Below, in pieces: positions 35,346 through 63,810 of a stretch of 64,000 nucleotides of DNA. Made by a program: the position numbers and the translations under genes. A model generated the notes under the pieces. That model made no database searches, was not told the origin of the DNA, and worked only from the letters and a program-made list of their open reading frames with translations. This DNA is from Eleginops maclovinus (taxonomy: Eukaryota > Chordata > Actinopteri > Perciformes > Eleginopidae), in the NCBI RefSeq assembly GCF_036324505.1, contig NC_086351.1:11066983-11130982 (forward strand). Direction: 5' to 3'. Numbering within the stretch: position 1 is the stretch's first letter; each line of letters begins with the position of its first letter.

Positions 35346-38053
35346 GTATGCTTTTTAAACCAAAAAGGAACTATTTATGCTTTGCCATTCACAAAAAACT
35401 TGATTAGTCTCCCTTTACCGAATCAATTTGAATTACTTTTCTGTTTGTCTTTTTAAACATAGACTCTTTGTGACAGGATTTTTTATTCTCTTTGAGCATA
35501 TTCTGCAGGACGTTATACAATCTTTGTTAGCTGCTGCCGAGAATATTCAGGGTTTTATGCAACTTTTCTAAACATCACTGTTGTCTTTTAGAAGTGCGTG
35601 TTTGTGTAGTTGTTGATACTGTAATTAGGAAAGTGATAATTGTTCTTTTGATATAATAACCGACTTTTTTGCATGTCATAGTCGGAGTCAGTGCATGCAG
35701 CCGACATGGGAGGTCAACATTGATTGGGTTTTATGGCTGGCGCGACGCCGGTCAAACTTTGATCATTTCCTGTAACCTATCGATCTTTCTGAGTCTTTCG
35801 TTTTCTCCTCCTGTTGGCTGGAAAACAAGCTCCAATGTGGAGCCTTTGATGCAGCAACTAATTGCCGTCATGTGATTTGACAAAGCAGTTATCTCTTTGT
35901 CTGAGGATTTCTGTGGTTGTCCGGACGGTATATTTCCTCCGCAGGCATCTCTTTTTTAATGTCTGTTGCCATGGCAACGGGCAGCAGCTGCAGACAGACC
36001 AAGATTCAAAGTTGTTTTTTGTGTCTTGTATTTTAAACCGGTGCTGTTCGTTTAGGATAACTGTGTCTATTTAGTAGATAAGAACAACTTAGTGCATGGT
36101 TGTGTGCAGGTTTTTTTGAGACTTTCATTCTTACAGGAATGTTTTCTCTCTTCACTAGACATCCTTTGTCTATTCGGAGCGCAGCAGTCTCCGAGATATC
36201 AGGGTTGTTTCAGGTCACCTGTCTCCCCCTCCCCATTCTGTGTTTTAGTCTAGTGTGAATCGGCGCAGCCCCACTTGTCCTGATCTCACCTTTTATCAAC
36301 GGCAACTACCATTTTCATCAGTGAAGCTGCCAATATCAGGAATGACTGCATAAATGAGATTATCGTGCTGGTGTCACTTGTACATGTCACTCTGTGCAGC
36401 TGCCGTGCCACTAATCACGATCATTACTATAGCTCTTTGTGACAGACTGTTCCCCTGACTGTCTGCGTGTAGGTGAGTCAGGATTTATCCTCATGTAGAG
36501 GGTCAATTCCCCTGCAGTCACCTGACCTACACTGTGTTCTGTGCAGTCAAACATCTTGGGGCAAGGCATTGTCAAGTCTGCTCATAGAGACTGTCAGCAT
36601 ATGTGTGGATTTTCCTCTCTTGTGTTCATTTAGGATCTTTTGCCTTTTTTTAAGTACTAATTCCCTCTCAAGACTCATTTCTGTTTTAATCAGGGGTGTG
36701 ACAGACAATGCTGTTTGTTCTGCCTGCTCTTTGATTGTCCAAAAACAGGGGGTCTTTTGTGACTTTTTCCAGCCATACTTCTTTACAGTTTTCTGGAGAT
36801 CATCCCAGCCTAGCTGGCAGTGTGTTAGTGTGACTCGATCCTCCATGGTGCTTTTTGGCCAAGACCAGAAGGATGACTAGCTAGAATCGCTAGACAATCC
36901 CTCTGCGGTGCTAGACCGGTGTGGGCGACTGTTCCTTTACCATGCATTCAGCGCCCACTACAAGCTGGTGCGTAGTTCTTTGAACACAGTTAAGTTCGGA
37001 AATGCTAGTGTGTGGAAAAATCAACCTCCTCACTTTGCATTACTGAAACTTCGGATTCAAAGTGTTGTGTAAGTGGTGTAGGCAAGGTGGTGTAAATCTT
37101 GCTCTCCTTTCGTGGACCAAAGGTCAAGAGACTGTAAATATAACGGGTGCGGAAACGGCACTGAAAGGCCAGCCAGCCTGCTGCAGGACTGTATGTGTAG
37201 CCTTACCTTCTACTGAGATCAAGCTGCTGCACATGGTTTTGTTTGTCAGACTCTGCAAGAGACTGTTACTGTAAACAGACTGTTGTTTGCCTTCTAGGTT
37301 GGACTATGCAGAATAAGGGATGTTATTCAGCGTCTGTACAGTAGTGTGTACTAGAACTGAGAGCTAACCGGCTGCTTGATAAGCCCTGCCTTAGATAAGG
37401 TTCCAGAGTATAACATGTGGCCTGTTCATATCATATAGGGCTCTGTCTAAGCTCTTCTCTCAGGAAACTGACTACAATCTGGGCTTGTTATTTTAAACCA
37501 GGCAGGAAGTAAGTAACAGGGTGAGATACCAACAGATCCAAGTTTTTATTTGAGCCTCTACAGCTTGGTGAGTTCAACTCCCAAGAGCATCCAGCACCAT
37601 TCAGGGAACGCTGGGTTGAGGGCTCAAACCGGACAATTCAGGTCTAATTACCATCACAAGCCCACCGGTAGTCGTCATCAGCCAATGACCTACATTCTCT
37701 GGTGTTACATCACCACCGTGCTACTGCAGAGTGTGTCACTGTACTAGACACAGACAACATCTCAGAGTCAGCTTACCACTATCTAATGGTGCTCTAGAAA
37801 AAAATAAAAACGTCTTTACCGAGGTGGCCAGTTTTGGAAACACACTTGAACCAAGGCAGCCTAACTTGTTTTAGCCATATCAGGAACTTCAGTCAGGAAC
37901 GGGCCAAACTCTGACCGCCCAGTCTTATACTCACTTTTTTTCAGTTTTCTACTAGTGTCTAAGTAGGTGAGCGTGCCTGGCCTCTAGATCCTTAATTTTA
38001 AGGTTGGCGAAGTGGAAAGGGCTCACAGGGCTCACCTTTAATTTATTATACAG
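35346..38053 (+). other. Non-coding stretch upstream of shc1 containing an RFX-type site
   Basis: No supported exon. Contains the RFX palindrome at 35965. Open frames at 36473-36880 lack codon bias, recognisable domains and convincing splice sites. Confidence 0.5.
35965..35978. promoter_or_regulatory. RFX X-box palindrome
   Basis: GTTGCCATGGCAAC is a perfect 14-bp palindrome and a textbook RFX-family X-box (GTTGCC, 2-bp spacer, GGCAAC). RFX factors drive ciliary and other genes. It sits about 3.4 kb before the shc1 p66 start. A related half-site (CCATGGCAAC) is at about 33003. Confidence 0.5.
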
Positions 38054-38404
38054 GGGACTATTAACCTGGACAGCCTGGAGAACGGGCGAGCATACGAGGG
38101 AGGGGGCGAGGGGGAGCGAGAGATCATCTGGAAGAGGAGAGAGGAAGTGGTGGCGAGGGAGAGGGCGGAGGCGTTGGAGAGACAGAGATTGGCAGACTAC
38201 ATTGTGTGGAGGAAGAGAGAGGGCTTCCAGGAGAAGAGAGACAGGGAGAAGGGAGGAAAGGGTGCAGAGAACGAGGCTGTGCCAGAAGTTATCTGGAAAA
38301 GGAGAGGAGGAGAAGAAGAGGAAGAAGGTGACGCAGGGAGGGAGAGAGCCAGGGCCATTCAGAGAGGACATGATATCATTTGGAGGAAGAAAGAGAGGGA
38401 GTAA
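38054..38404 (+). CDS. Unrecognised candidate terminal exon with four hhW-basic repeats, 116 aa
   Basis: The frame opens directly at an acceptor-like site (TTTATTATACAG, with an in-frame TAA at 38039-38041 just before it) and runs 116 codons to TAA at 38402-38404. It has no ATG, so upstream exons would be needed; it starts in phase 0 with GTINLDSLENGRAYE. The product is Glu/Arg/Lys-rich and carries four copies of hydrophobic-hydrophobic-Trp-Lys/Arg-Lys/Arg-Lys/Arg: IIWKRR, IVWRKR, VIWKRR, IIWRKK. The Trp residues are at 26, 52, 81 and 110. The hydrophobic codons differ between copies (ATC ATC, ATT GTG, GTT ATC, ATC ATT), which is easier to explain by selection on protein than by DNA repetition. 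No family recognised; helical charged repeats are likely. It could still be a chance frame in purine-rich DNA. Confidence 0.4.
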   Translation, partial: GTINLDSLENGRAYEGGGEGEREIIWKRREEVVARERAEALERQRLADYIVWRKREGFQEKRDREKGGKGAENEAVPEVIWKRRGGEEEEEGDAGRERARAIQRGHDIIWRKKERE

Positions 38405-39356
38405 AACAGGAAAGATTTGAGATTAAGATGCACTTGAAAGTAGGTGTTAGAGAAAGCGTGCTGCGTTGGAGACTAGCCATACATCAGTAAGCCTCCTCTC
38501 TCTTCCTTAGTAGCTTTATTAAGGTCTCCAGGTGCTCACTGAAGTATCAAAAAACAATTGGATTCATGCATTTTGTGTGTTGCTGGAGTGTTCATGCGTG
38601 CAGCCCCCTTGTGATCCCCCTCGTTGGCTGCTAACAGGATTTTTATAGGCATGTGTCAAGCAGGATAGAGCTGCTTCACACTTCCACGCATGTACACACA
38701 ACAACACACAGATAATCTAAGAAGCATTGTGGGCAGGGGAAGGTTTATACTGCCTCACACACGTGTCAACACATCACATATGAGAGCGCACCCCTCAGTG
38801 CAAAGACACATGGGAGGGGGCGTTGAGAGACAATCACTTGTGTTGATTCTCCATGGTGCAGCAGACAGCTGGATAACAGGCCCTCGCTGAGAGGCTATTA
38901 AGTCCGGACAAGAAACTCACAGATATTGTTTTACATTGTGGCAAAAACTCCAAGATGAACACTTTGTGGAGCGCTAACGCTGTCACCCTCAGTCCCTGGG
39001 AACACATGAACCTTGACGCAGATTTAAAAGTGAACTGATGACAACATGATATGCACTGGTGCAGAAAAAATAAACTTTTTTCATCGGCTTCTACCGTTAA
39101 CTGGGACACAGAACTTTTCCTCCTCTCATTCTCCTTTCATCGTGGCTATAGCCGTTTTTGAAGCAGCTGGGTTTTTGTCGCCTGGTAACGAGTGGAGGAC
39201 AGACAACCAGACAGATGGGTGCCGCTCTTATGCTGAGGGAGACATACAGATGGCTGTGTGTCCTTGTAGAGAAAAACTTTGAATACTGAGACAAAGAGAC
39301 TTTGATTGAATCACTAGAGACTGTGTGGATTTAAAGACTGACACTGCAGATTCACT

Positions 39357-47237
<7,881 letters not shown>

Positions 47238-50050
47238 AGTTAAACGAACCAATGAAATACTCCACCAAATGAACACACTCCTGAAGCAAACACAAGACAA
47301 AGACACCTTCATATGCTTCAAACACAGCAACACTACACTTAATAAAGACTCATACATACATATACAATAATAAATATGCACACAACATTGCAAAGAAAGC
47401 CAAAAAACAAAAAAATATCTGTAAATCACACACTTGCTGCTGTTGCTACATATTCCTTTCCTTTCCTAAAGCCGAACTGTGACCTGCAGTCCTCAACCCC
47501 AAACAACTTTCAGGCGCATCCCTCCGACACGGAGAAACACCGCTGCAATTTCTCAACAGCCTACTGTGAACCAGGGAGGAGCCCTTTGCTAATTTTAAAA
47601 CAGGGCGAAAAAACTAAATGCATTTTTTTTATAAGGAAAACATTAACATGCAATTTATGAAAAAAAGGACACTTAACTAAGGAATCTTGTACAAAAAAAA
47701 CCTGAAACACCAAGAAAGAAGCATTAATGGGACATTGAATGAGATTTTCAGTGCTATTAGCCTCGTGTTGTCTCATTCGGCGAAATGATTTCCCTCCTCA
47801 CATTGTTGCTGGAGCATATTTGGCAAAACAGGAACTGGATGGTAATGATTGTTTGACACAGGTCGGGACATAAACTCTTCACTTCAAGTGTCACTGGAGC
47901 ACTTCAGCAGCAAACCTGACTTTAAAAACAAACAAAAAAAGCCTGGTGATTATGCATAAACGAGTTTGCTTCCAACCTAATCAGGAGTGGCTGCCCCAAG
48001 CCACTCCGCTTTTAAGGACTTTTGAACTTTGACCCCTGGAGTGATACCTGGTGATGATGAAAACCTGTATGCAAAACTGGGGGACTGCTATGCCAATGAC
48101 CACGTCCTTTTGTTTTTTTACTGTTATCTTGGGACTCATTACTTCTAGGACATTCTGAGGAGGATCTAAACAGCTGTATCTCCCTAATCCCTCCGTAAAT
48201 ACACCTTTACACCACACACAGTCTGCACCACCTGTCATGCCAAAGAACATGAATTGGTTGCCAACAGCAGATAAAGCCATGACAACTATAAGCGATTATC
48301 TATCATGTAGGCTTACAGCATCGGGAGCAAGTTTAGATTTAATATGCATATTAAAATTGGCCTGAATTAGAGGGGAGAAGTATCTAGCTGATTGTGTTTG
48401 ACAGAGATTTTGTACGTAAATTGTGCAATGTTGTCACCCGAAAAACACAATAGCAAGTCTGTTCAGAGAAGTATCATTTTGACGTGTTGCTTCTCATTGA
48501 CTGTGTGTTTGCACTGACAATCTATGGGGTAAATCTTTACGGAGGATCACGACTTAAAGCAAAGGAGCTAAAAAAAAGAGCGCTTTAAACCTAGGCAAAC
48601 ATTGAACAGTCCATGCAATCAATCTCCCTCTGTAAAATGATGCAAATATGTCATTGTAACTGGTAAGGTGATTTTGTGAATCGTGATGTTGCTTCATTTT
48701 TCAATCACTTGAGGGAATCATGTCCTTTGAAAAAAAAAAAAAAACTGAGGTGGTTTGGGGGTAACTGAACATTAGGACATACATGTTTCTGGAGCATTGC
48801 TAATGTTAAGCCAAATGTTGTTCCTCAGTGTGCTGTTTTCACAAACTTTGAGGATCTAGTGGGGAGAAGTTCACGCCATTGTTTGTCTTTCTCTATTTCT
48901 GCTTCCTCAGTTCGTGGTGATGATGATGATGTTGTGTTTTTTTATATCTTTTTAATTGTGCCTTGTTTCTTCAATGCAGTCACGTCACTTCAATGCAGTC
49001 ACCTTATGTACTTAATTCAAATGTAGTAGACTACAGGAGAATCTAACACAAGCCTCTCAGTTAAACAAAGTTAAACAAAGACTTTGCAAAAATGACACTC
49101 CCAACAAACATTCACACACAGATCCAGTGATGGCAATCTCCTCTGATGCACATTCTTGCATTCAGCTTATAGTCACAGATACTTGATGTCATCGTGGAGG
49201 GAGGGGTAATTTCCTGACCATCTGTAAATAACATAGACTTTTGATTGGTCAGTTCAATGTTGGATTATTGTTTTCATGTCCTTAATGACTTATGTGATAC
49301 AATTTTTTTTTTAAACACAGCACTGAGGTAGCTCTTTTTAAATCCAATTGAACTTGTCAAATAAGTCGATGCCAAACTCTAGAAACATGAGAAGGGATCT
49401 TTTAAGCTTAACTGTCAACTAGTCGTCAGACCCTAAAGCGGGTTCATATGTAATCTAACATGCACACATGCACATACCTGAGTGACAGCTGGGTCAGTGA
49501 GAAACACACTCCTGCTTAGGTTTTTGTAGGTCAGCGATGGGGAAAACTAGACCTTTAAGATCTGCCTTACTGTGAGTGTGTGTTCATAAAGTGACCCACT
49601 TGACCCTCTGCATCATTAGTGAACCATTCCCGTGTTATCATCCTACATCACAGATGCCTTTGTTGCATGAAAATCATTTTTTTTATGTGTTGTTTGTTGT
49701 TGGTGATGGTGATAATGTTGATGATGCTGTTGTACTTTTAAATTTGTGAAAGCCAAAGGTTACTTTTGAGTAGCGTGCAAAGATATTGATTTTTACTTCT
49801 GTGTTTCTGTTTTTTAGTACTTTTTGTTCTTAGGGAAACATTTGTGTTTACACCTGTATCTGAAAATATAGATTGCATATATAAATACATATATCATTCA
49901 TCTCTCTCTGTGAGTTTGGCTTTTGATATAAGTGTGTGTTTAGCCCAAGGGTCTAGCCCTTTTTTGGATAGGCTTTTTTTATAAGATAACTTTCATTTTT
50001 CTATCAAAGTACACCAAACATCCTTGGAAAATAAAACAACAAAGCAGACA
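47238..50050 (+). other. shc1: shc1 3' UTR
   Basis: No reading frame follows the TAA at 47235-47237. Poly(A) signals occur early (around 47340) and late (AATAAA at 50030-50035, before a degenerate GT/T-rich stretch), so short and roughly 2.8-kb 3' UTRs are both possible. A long 3' UTR fits the spacing to lenep. No other gene seen. Confidence 0.5.
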
Positions 50051-50164
50051 CTGCTGGAAGGTATGATCGCCTGTCACATACAGTACTGTCCTGAACAAAG
50101 AGTGGGAGTTGTGTTGGAGCTACTGGAACCCTCTTGTTTGTGAACAGATGAGCCTCTAACAGTA

Positions 50165-50350
50165 GGTGGCTGATTCAGGGATTATTAGAGCGCAGGGAAA
50201 GTGCGTGGGGTCCTATACAACAGAAAGGAATAGTGTGGAGCATAGGTAAACAAGGCAAATCAATCAGCGGATGTTTGAAAGCAGAGAACAGTCACGAAAA
50301 AGCAGGATGTGAATGGAGTCAGCCTGCAGTTTGTATAGGAGGTTATAAGT
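50165..50350 (+). promoter_or_regulatory. lenep: Putative lenep promoter with MAF-like site
   Basis: GGTTATAAGTAG at about 50341 could serve as a TATA box about 150 bp before the ATG. CTGATTCAG at 50170-50178 is a palindromic core resembling half of a MAF recognition element (CTGA-N-TCAG), the class used by lens MAF proteins. Both are short motifs and could be chance. Confidence 0.3.
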
Positions 50351-50495
50351 AGAGGAGTTAACTGTGCCAGGAATACGAAACAGACTTCAGCTGTTGCACT
50401 GGCACAGTCTGATTCGACTTGTCAGACATCACCTCCTATTTCTTCTCGTCAGCTGGCCTCTTTGTTGCCTCTGCTTTGTTTTCCTCTCCGGAGCC

Positions 50496-50690
50496 ATGCA
50501 TCCCCAGCGTCCTCTTCCTCAGGCCATGCCCTCCTCCTCTCTGGGACAGCATCTGCGGGACATGGCCATGGGTCTGGGAAGAGGCAAGAACTTCTTGGGA
50601 GGAAACGTCGCCTACGGTTTTATCCAGTCGGTTAAAGAATGCCTCTATTTCCTGCTCTGCTGCTGGTGCATCAAAGAGATCCTGGACTAA
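50496..50690 (+). CDS. lenep: Lens epithelial cell protein LEP503, 64 aa, single exon
   Basis: Very small protein restricted to lens epithelium in mammals; its biochemical function is not established. ATG at 50496, TAA at 50688-50690. The C-terminus YFLLCCWCIKEILD is almost identical to that of human LENEP (61 aa), and the N-terminus MHPQRPLPQAMPSSSLGQ follows the same Pro/Gln-rich pattern. The tail has a short hydrophobic, Cys-rich segment (residues about 48-60), suggesting membrane association or palmitoylation, which is inferred. The frame is open further upstream but has no ATG there, so 50496 is the start. A TATA-like GGTTATAAGT lies at about 50341 and a poly(A) signal at 51175. In human, LENEP neighbours FLAD1; here it lies between shc1 and pbxip1. 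Confidence 0.93.
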   Translation: MHPQRPLPQAMPSSSLGQHLRDMAMGLGRGKNFLGGNVAYGFIQSVKECLYFLLCCWCIKEILD

Positions 50691-51174
50691 GAGAGTTGAT
50701 CAATTGGTTAAACATTGATTTTCACTTTATTCCGACGGCTCCTTCAGTGTAATTTCCACCACCTACTATTTTATTGAGAATGGAGTGTTTGATCAGCAGT
50801 TCTGGCAAAGCATTGGCAAGTATGAGTTTTGTCTCATATGACAACATACTAGAAAACTTAGCTAATTCTGTCTAATTGGATTATAATGCAAATGTTGTAG
50901 GGTACTGTTAAAGTGAGGATCTCAATTTTAGAAAGCAGCCATTTCTATGGGGAATAGTTTTGTAAAATAGTTTGTTTTGAAACATTTTTATCTCTGTTTT
51001 TTCAGTGGTTGTAGGATGCTCTTCTTGGGTTCCAGGAAACACTTTCACATTTTCAGAAGCTTCAAATACTCACTGAAAGACTGGGTCAGAGTCCTGAGTT
51101 CAACCTTGCTGATCTGACTTCTTGAGGAATGGCAGCCCTGGTGTTCACTGTACAACACAAACTGGTGTGCAATG

Positions 51175-51180
51175 AATAAA
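51175..51180 (+). terminator. lenep: lenep poly(A) signal
   Basis: AATAAA at 51175-51180, about 485 nt after the stop, with no gene between. A T-rich downstream stretch (about 51220) fits cleavage near 51200. Confidence 0.6.
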
Positions 51181-51604
51181 GGAACTGATGAATAGAAAAA
51201 AGATAACCGTTATGTCTGCATGTTTTTTCATTTTGTTTTGGTTAATATTTTAGTTTACTTGTACGGCTAAAGAATATGTATATATATGTGTGTGTAGTAT
51301 TATTGTTTAGGTGTCCACCTTTAATGTGAATTAGACCAAGTTTGCCAAATAGTGTGTCTTTATGGAGGTCCAATTAATGAATTATGTATTGGAACGAAAA
51401 CATGACACAGTTTACAAGTTGTCTTGAAGGATATTGTAACCAAAAACCTGAATAACCTGAATCAACCCAAGTCTATGGACTACCAGCATCTAATGCCTTG
51501 GACTGATGGCTTTAACGCATGCAAGATGATGTATGTTTTACATTCCCTCCGTCACCTGTGTGTGTCAATCAACCTGGAATATTTCCCAGTGAAACACATT
51601 GACG

Positions 51605-51797
51605 CCGCATGCCATTGGTCGAGCTGGACGGAGAGGGGCGGGTCCAGAGGCAACGCCGTCTGCGATTGGAAGAGGGGCTCAATCTTGCAAGTTTATGAGG
51701 CACTTTCTAAGTTCGCAGGTTGGATGGGAAGACTCAGAATTGTCTGCTGCTCTATCTGTGACAGACTGTGGGAACTGAAGTAAAGCGACAAACTACG
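51605..51797 (+). promoter_or_regulatory. pbxip1: pbxip1 promoter and non-coding first exon
   Basis: A CpG-rich block with ATTGG at about 51614, a GC box (GGGGCGGGTCC, about 51635) and a second ATTGG. It ends with a consensus donor (ACTACG then GTAAGAAC, exon end 51797). The next acceptor on this strand (53870) leads to the pbxip1 start codon 26 nt into exon 2. TSS inferred. Confidence 0.55.
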
Positions 51798-53398
51798 GTA
51801 AGAACAAACCTACACTTTGATCTTACCTACAAGTGTTTTTATTTCAAAGCAACAGCGTCTGTTGTATGATCTTCCATTGCGTCGCTAACGTAGTTTCACT
51901 CACTTTTTCCTGGTTACTCGGTTGACAGTTAAAGTGGAAAGTTGTGTAATGCAATGTTATCTATTTCTTTGCTTTAGACCTTTAATGTTTAAGCCTGCTT
52001 TCGATAGTCTTCTCTGGGTTTTTTCAAAAGTGATACATTTTGTTTATCTCAGTTTTAAGTTTTATTTTTCTTTGTGCTCATCGCAATATGACGTTTCCTG
52101 TCACAGGCATCACGCCCCTTCAGTAAAGCGATCTCAATAACTGAGCTACATTGTAATTCTATGGTGCTGTGTGTGAGCCGCTGTAAACATGCTGGTCATT
52201 TGGCATTTACTGACAGCCTAACATTGTTTTACTAATGGCCTTCCCTCTGGTTTATTCTTTTGACCTTTTTTGGTAATTTACCCTGCTGAGACTGAGATGG
52301 GGAGATTTGGCCTACAGGCTACATTTGCCTGATTCAAGGAGACACATAAAGTAAACTAAGAGCAGATCACGGTTTGAAATAGTATTAATACATTGAGATC
52401 AGGCAGGCTGTCAAGGAGCCTATCTTTAAATATGACTGCTATGAAAATGTGATGTAACCCAGCCTCTCAAACAGCTTAACAGGTTATATTTGTGAGTAAA
52501 ACCAGAGTACAGAGCAAAGAAAAGTATATGTTTCTCTGTTGAAAGCATAAAATGTGTGGGGCAGTTAAAATAAGTATGTTATTTCTTTCCTGAGAATACA
52601 TTTCTGCCTGTACTTTGTTCCTTATGCCCATTTTCTACATGTTCTGTCTCCACTCACTCTTATGGTAGCTATATTTAGCCAGGATCTATTTAAGCCATTC
52701 CACTATATGCCTCACAATGCTCCTGGGGCCCTAGGCTAGATTCAGTAGACTTCTCTTGGGAGGCACTCGATTAGGAGACCTAAATTGCGGAGCTGGGAGA
52801 GAATTGAATTTGGGGAGTGAAGTGTGTCATTACCCAGACAATGTTGTGTTAATGTAAGCGGTTAGCTCTTTCTGCTTTCCCTGACAAAAGCCAGACTACG
52901 CATGATGTGTATTTCTGTTATGTTCTCCTCTGCTGTTTTGAGAGGAAAAGGCTTCATACGACTGTAAAACCTGACATTTGTATCTGAACAGGAGGTGAAA
53001 TTGAAATGTCAGTCTGTTTCTGCTCGAGTGATCTGGATCCTGAAGGTGTTGTGTTAGTCAGGCACATTACTGTTGACAGAGATTCAGGGAAACAGCAATG
53101 TATGTTTAACTTACAGTAAATTGTGTCGGCTAATTCCACATAGGAAAAGGACGTATATCCATTATACAGTTGAAATTTACCGGTTTGTAGATGTATATCT
53201 ACAGACCAGTGGCTTTCAAATTGAAACTCTCATTCTGCTGTCTGTGTCTCAAGACTGGTGCCGGCCTTAGTTACCCGTAACCTGTGCCAAAACATTTCCC
53301 AAGCTAGTCAAAAGCTAGGGTGACCAAAAGGCCCACACCACACACAAACTACTAATGGAGGACTCAATGTCCTCAAGGAACTGGACTTCCTGCACACT

Positions 53399-53484
<86 letters not shown>

Positions 53485-53870
53485 GTAATATGTTACAGTA
53501 GCTCCTTTATTGTCAGAATGGGTGAGGCTGAATAGAAAAGGCATTTATTCAAATCTAGATTGTGGGTAAACAGAAGATGTAAATATCCTTTAGCTGCAGT
53601 ACTCACACTGTCACCATTATTGTGGGCTAGAGTAAAAAGTAAAGCACCTGCTCAATGGGGCTGTTGGCTGTCGCTACAGTAACAAGTGAATTTCTGAATT
53701 TCTTGGCCATAATTGAACATTTTTGGATTAGCATTGTTGTAAAATCACACAGCCAGCTTGATGTACAATGCACGATGTATAAAGACATAAAGGAGTACAT
53801 ATTTCATTTGTCTTATGCTCAGTGAACTTCTATAGTGTAATCTGTTTTGTTTGTTCCTCTCGTGTTGCAG
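51798..53870 (+). other. pbxip1: pbxip1 intron 1
   Basis: 2.1-kb intron holding the (CA)n tract at 53400. No further exon seen. Confidence 0.55.
53400..53482 (+). repeat. (AC)n microsatellite, about 83 bp
   Basis: Uninterrupted AC dinucleotides in pbxip1 intron 1. Confidence 0.97.
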
Positions 53871-53896
53871 GAGACAGACAAAGCCTTTGGGGGGCC

Positions 53897-62634
<8,738 letters not shown>

Positions 62635-63810
62635 TGGCGGGATTGATGGATCTGTCGAAAGTAGCTTAAGAGCGGTCATGACGGATGAGAGGTTATTCAA
62701 AGGGAACATTTTATATTGGACCACAAACGCTTACCAGTATACATTTATCATCCTGTCTGCGCGTTTACAGGACATTTACCCTCTGTTGTCCAAGGAGTTC
62801 AACTTATTATTCAATTTCACTGTTTCTGGAAGTTTTGTATTTCACATTAGTCCTTTACAATGCCGAATGAGAGTGCATTTACCTGATGTTTTTGGGATGG
62901 ACTTAGGATAGAAGATAAGAGGCGAGTGTAGCTTAATGCAAACATCACGTAGCCTCCGCGTGCTCTTTGTTCACACTTCTCTTTTATTTGTGGCTGAGCA
63001 CCTGCAGCTCATGTTGAATATCTGTCGGGGTGGAACTTATTTCTGCACACTGTGCTACTCCTTCACTTTGCATAGGGGGAAATAAAACCTGTTGGATTAG
63101 CAGCGATATTACTCCTCGTTGACTCTCATAAAGCTGCTGTAAAGTCTTATTCACACACCACACCTCCTGCTCTGCACTGATGTACTGTTCACTGAGCCTA
63201 CAGTCGGCCCTCTTTGTTTTAATGCTTTAGCTTTGCACTTAATATTAGATTATATTCTAACCATCAGAAAGGGTGGCATGAACTGCTGAAGAGGTTAGTG
63301 AATATTTAATGTCTGTATTAATTTTAGTTTTGATTGTTTGTACATATTGCATTAAATATGTGTTTTAAGGACTATGCAGAATGACATAGTTAACTTATTG
63401 ATACAGATTGGTATCATATAGATTCAAATATCTTTGGTTGGCACATAAGATATCAACATGTTGAGCTTTTTTTTTCAGGTACAGAACTTGTGTTGTGCAC
63501 TAAAGCTCTTTAATTATTGTTTTATTGTGAATTTAGCTTTTCTTGATAAGGTTGTAGCACTGAGGTTGTGGGGCATAGTTTCCCAAAAAAGCATTTAGTA
63601 CTTGCTATCTGTTTACACGCTAACTTATTAAATGTTTTGAAATGAAAGGTCTAAAGCCACATAGAGATGTTTATCTTGGGAGGATGCAGAACCACATGCT
63701 GTGTGGGCTTTGTGGCAGCATAGAGAACTTTGTATGTTAGGATGTTTTTTATTTGGCCTTGGTACTGTTGCAAGAGCAGAATAATAAATTGGTGCATCCC
63801 TGGGATTAAA
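62635..63810 (+). other. pbxip1: pbxip1 3' UTR
   Basis: Non-coding after the TGA at 62632-62634. Two poly(A) signals: AATAAA at 63081-63086 and at 63783-63788, giving alternative 3' UTRs of about 0.5 and 1.2 kb. Confidence 0.55.

Noticed and set aside
36473..36880. 135-codon plus-strand frame upstream of shc1
   Set aside because: Begins at a non-ATG codon, has no recognisable domain, and is overlapped by an equally open minus frame.
38004..38420. A second plus-strand frame over the candidate exon, giving an Arg/Gly/Trp-rich product
   Set aside because: It lacks the repeated motif and looks like a frame-shifted reading of purine-rich DNA. The phase-2 donor near 34973 would join to this frame, but there is no other support.
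50364..50495. N-terminal extension of lenep with a hydrophobic stretch
   Set aside because: The frame is open upstream but starts only at a GTG; the first ATG is 50496, which fits the length of the mammalian protein.
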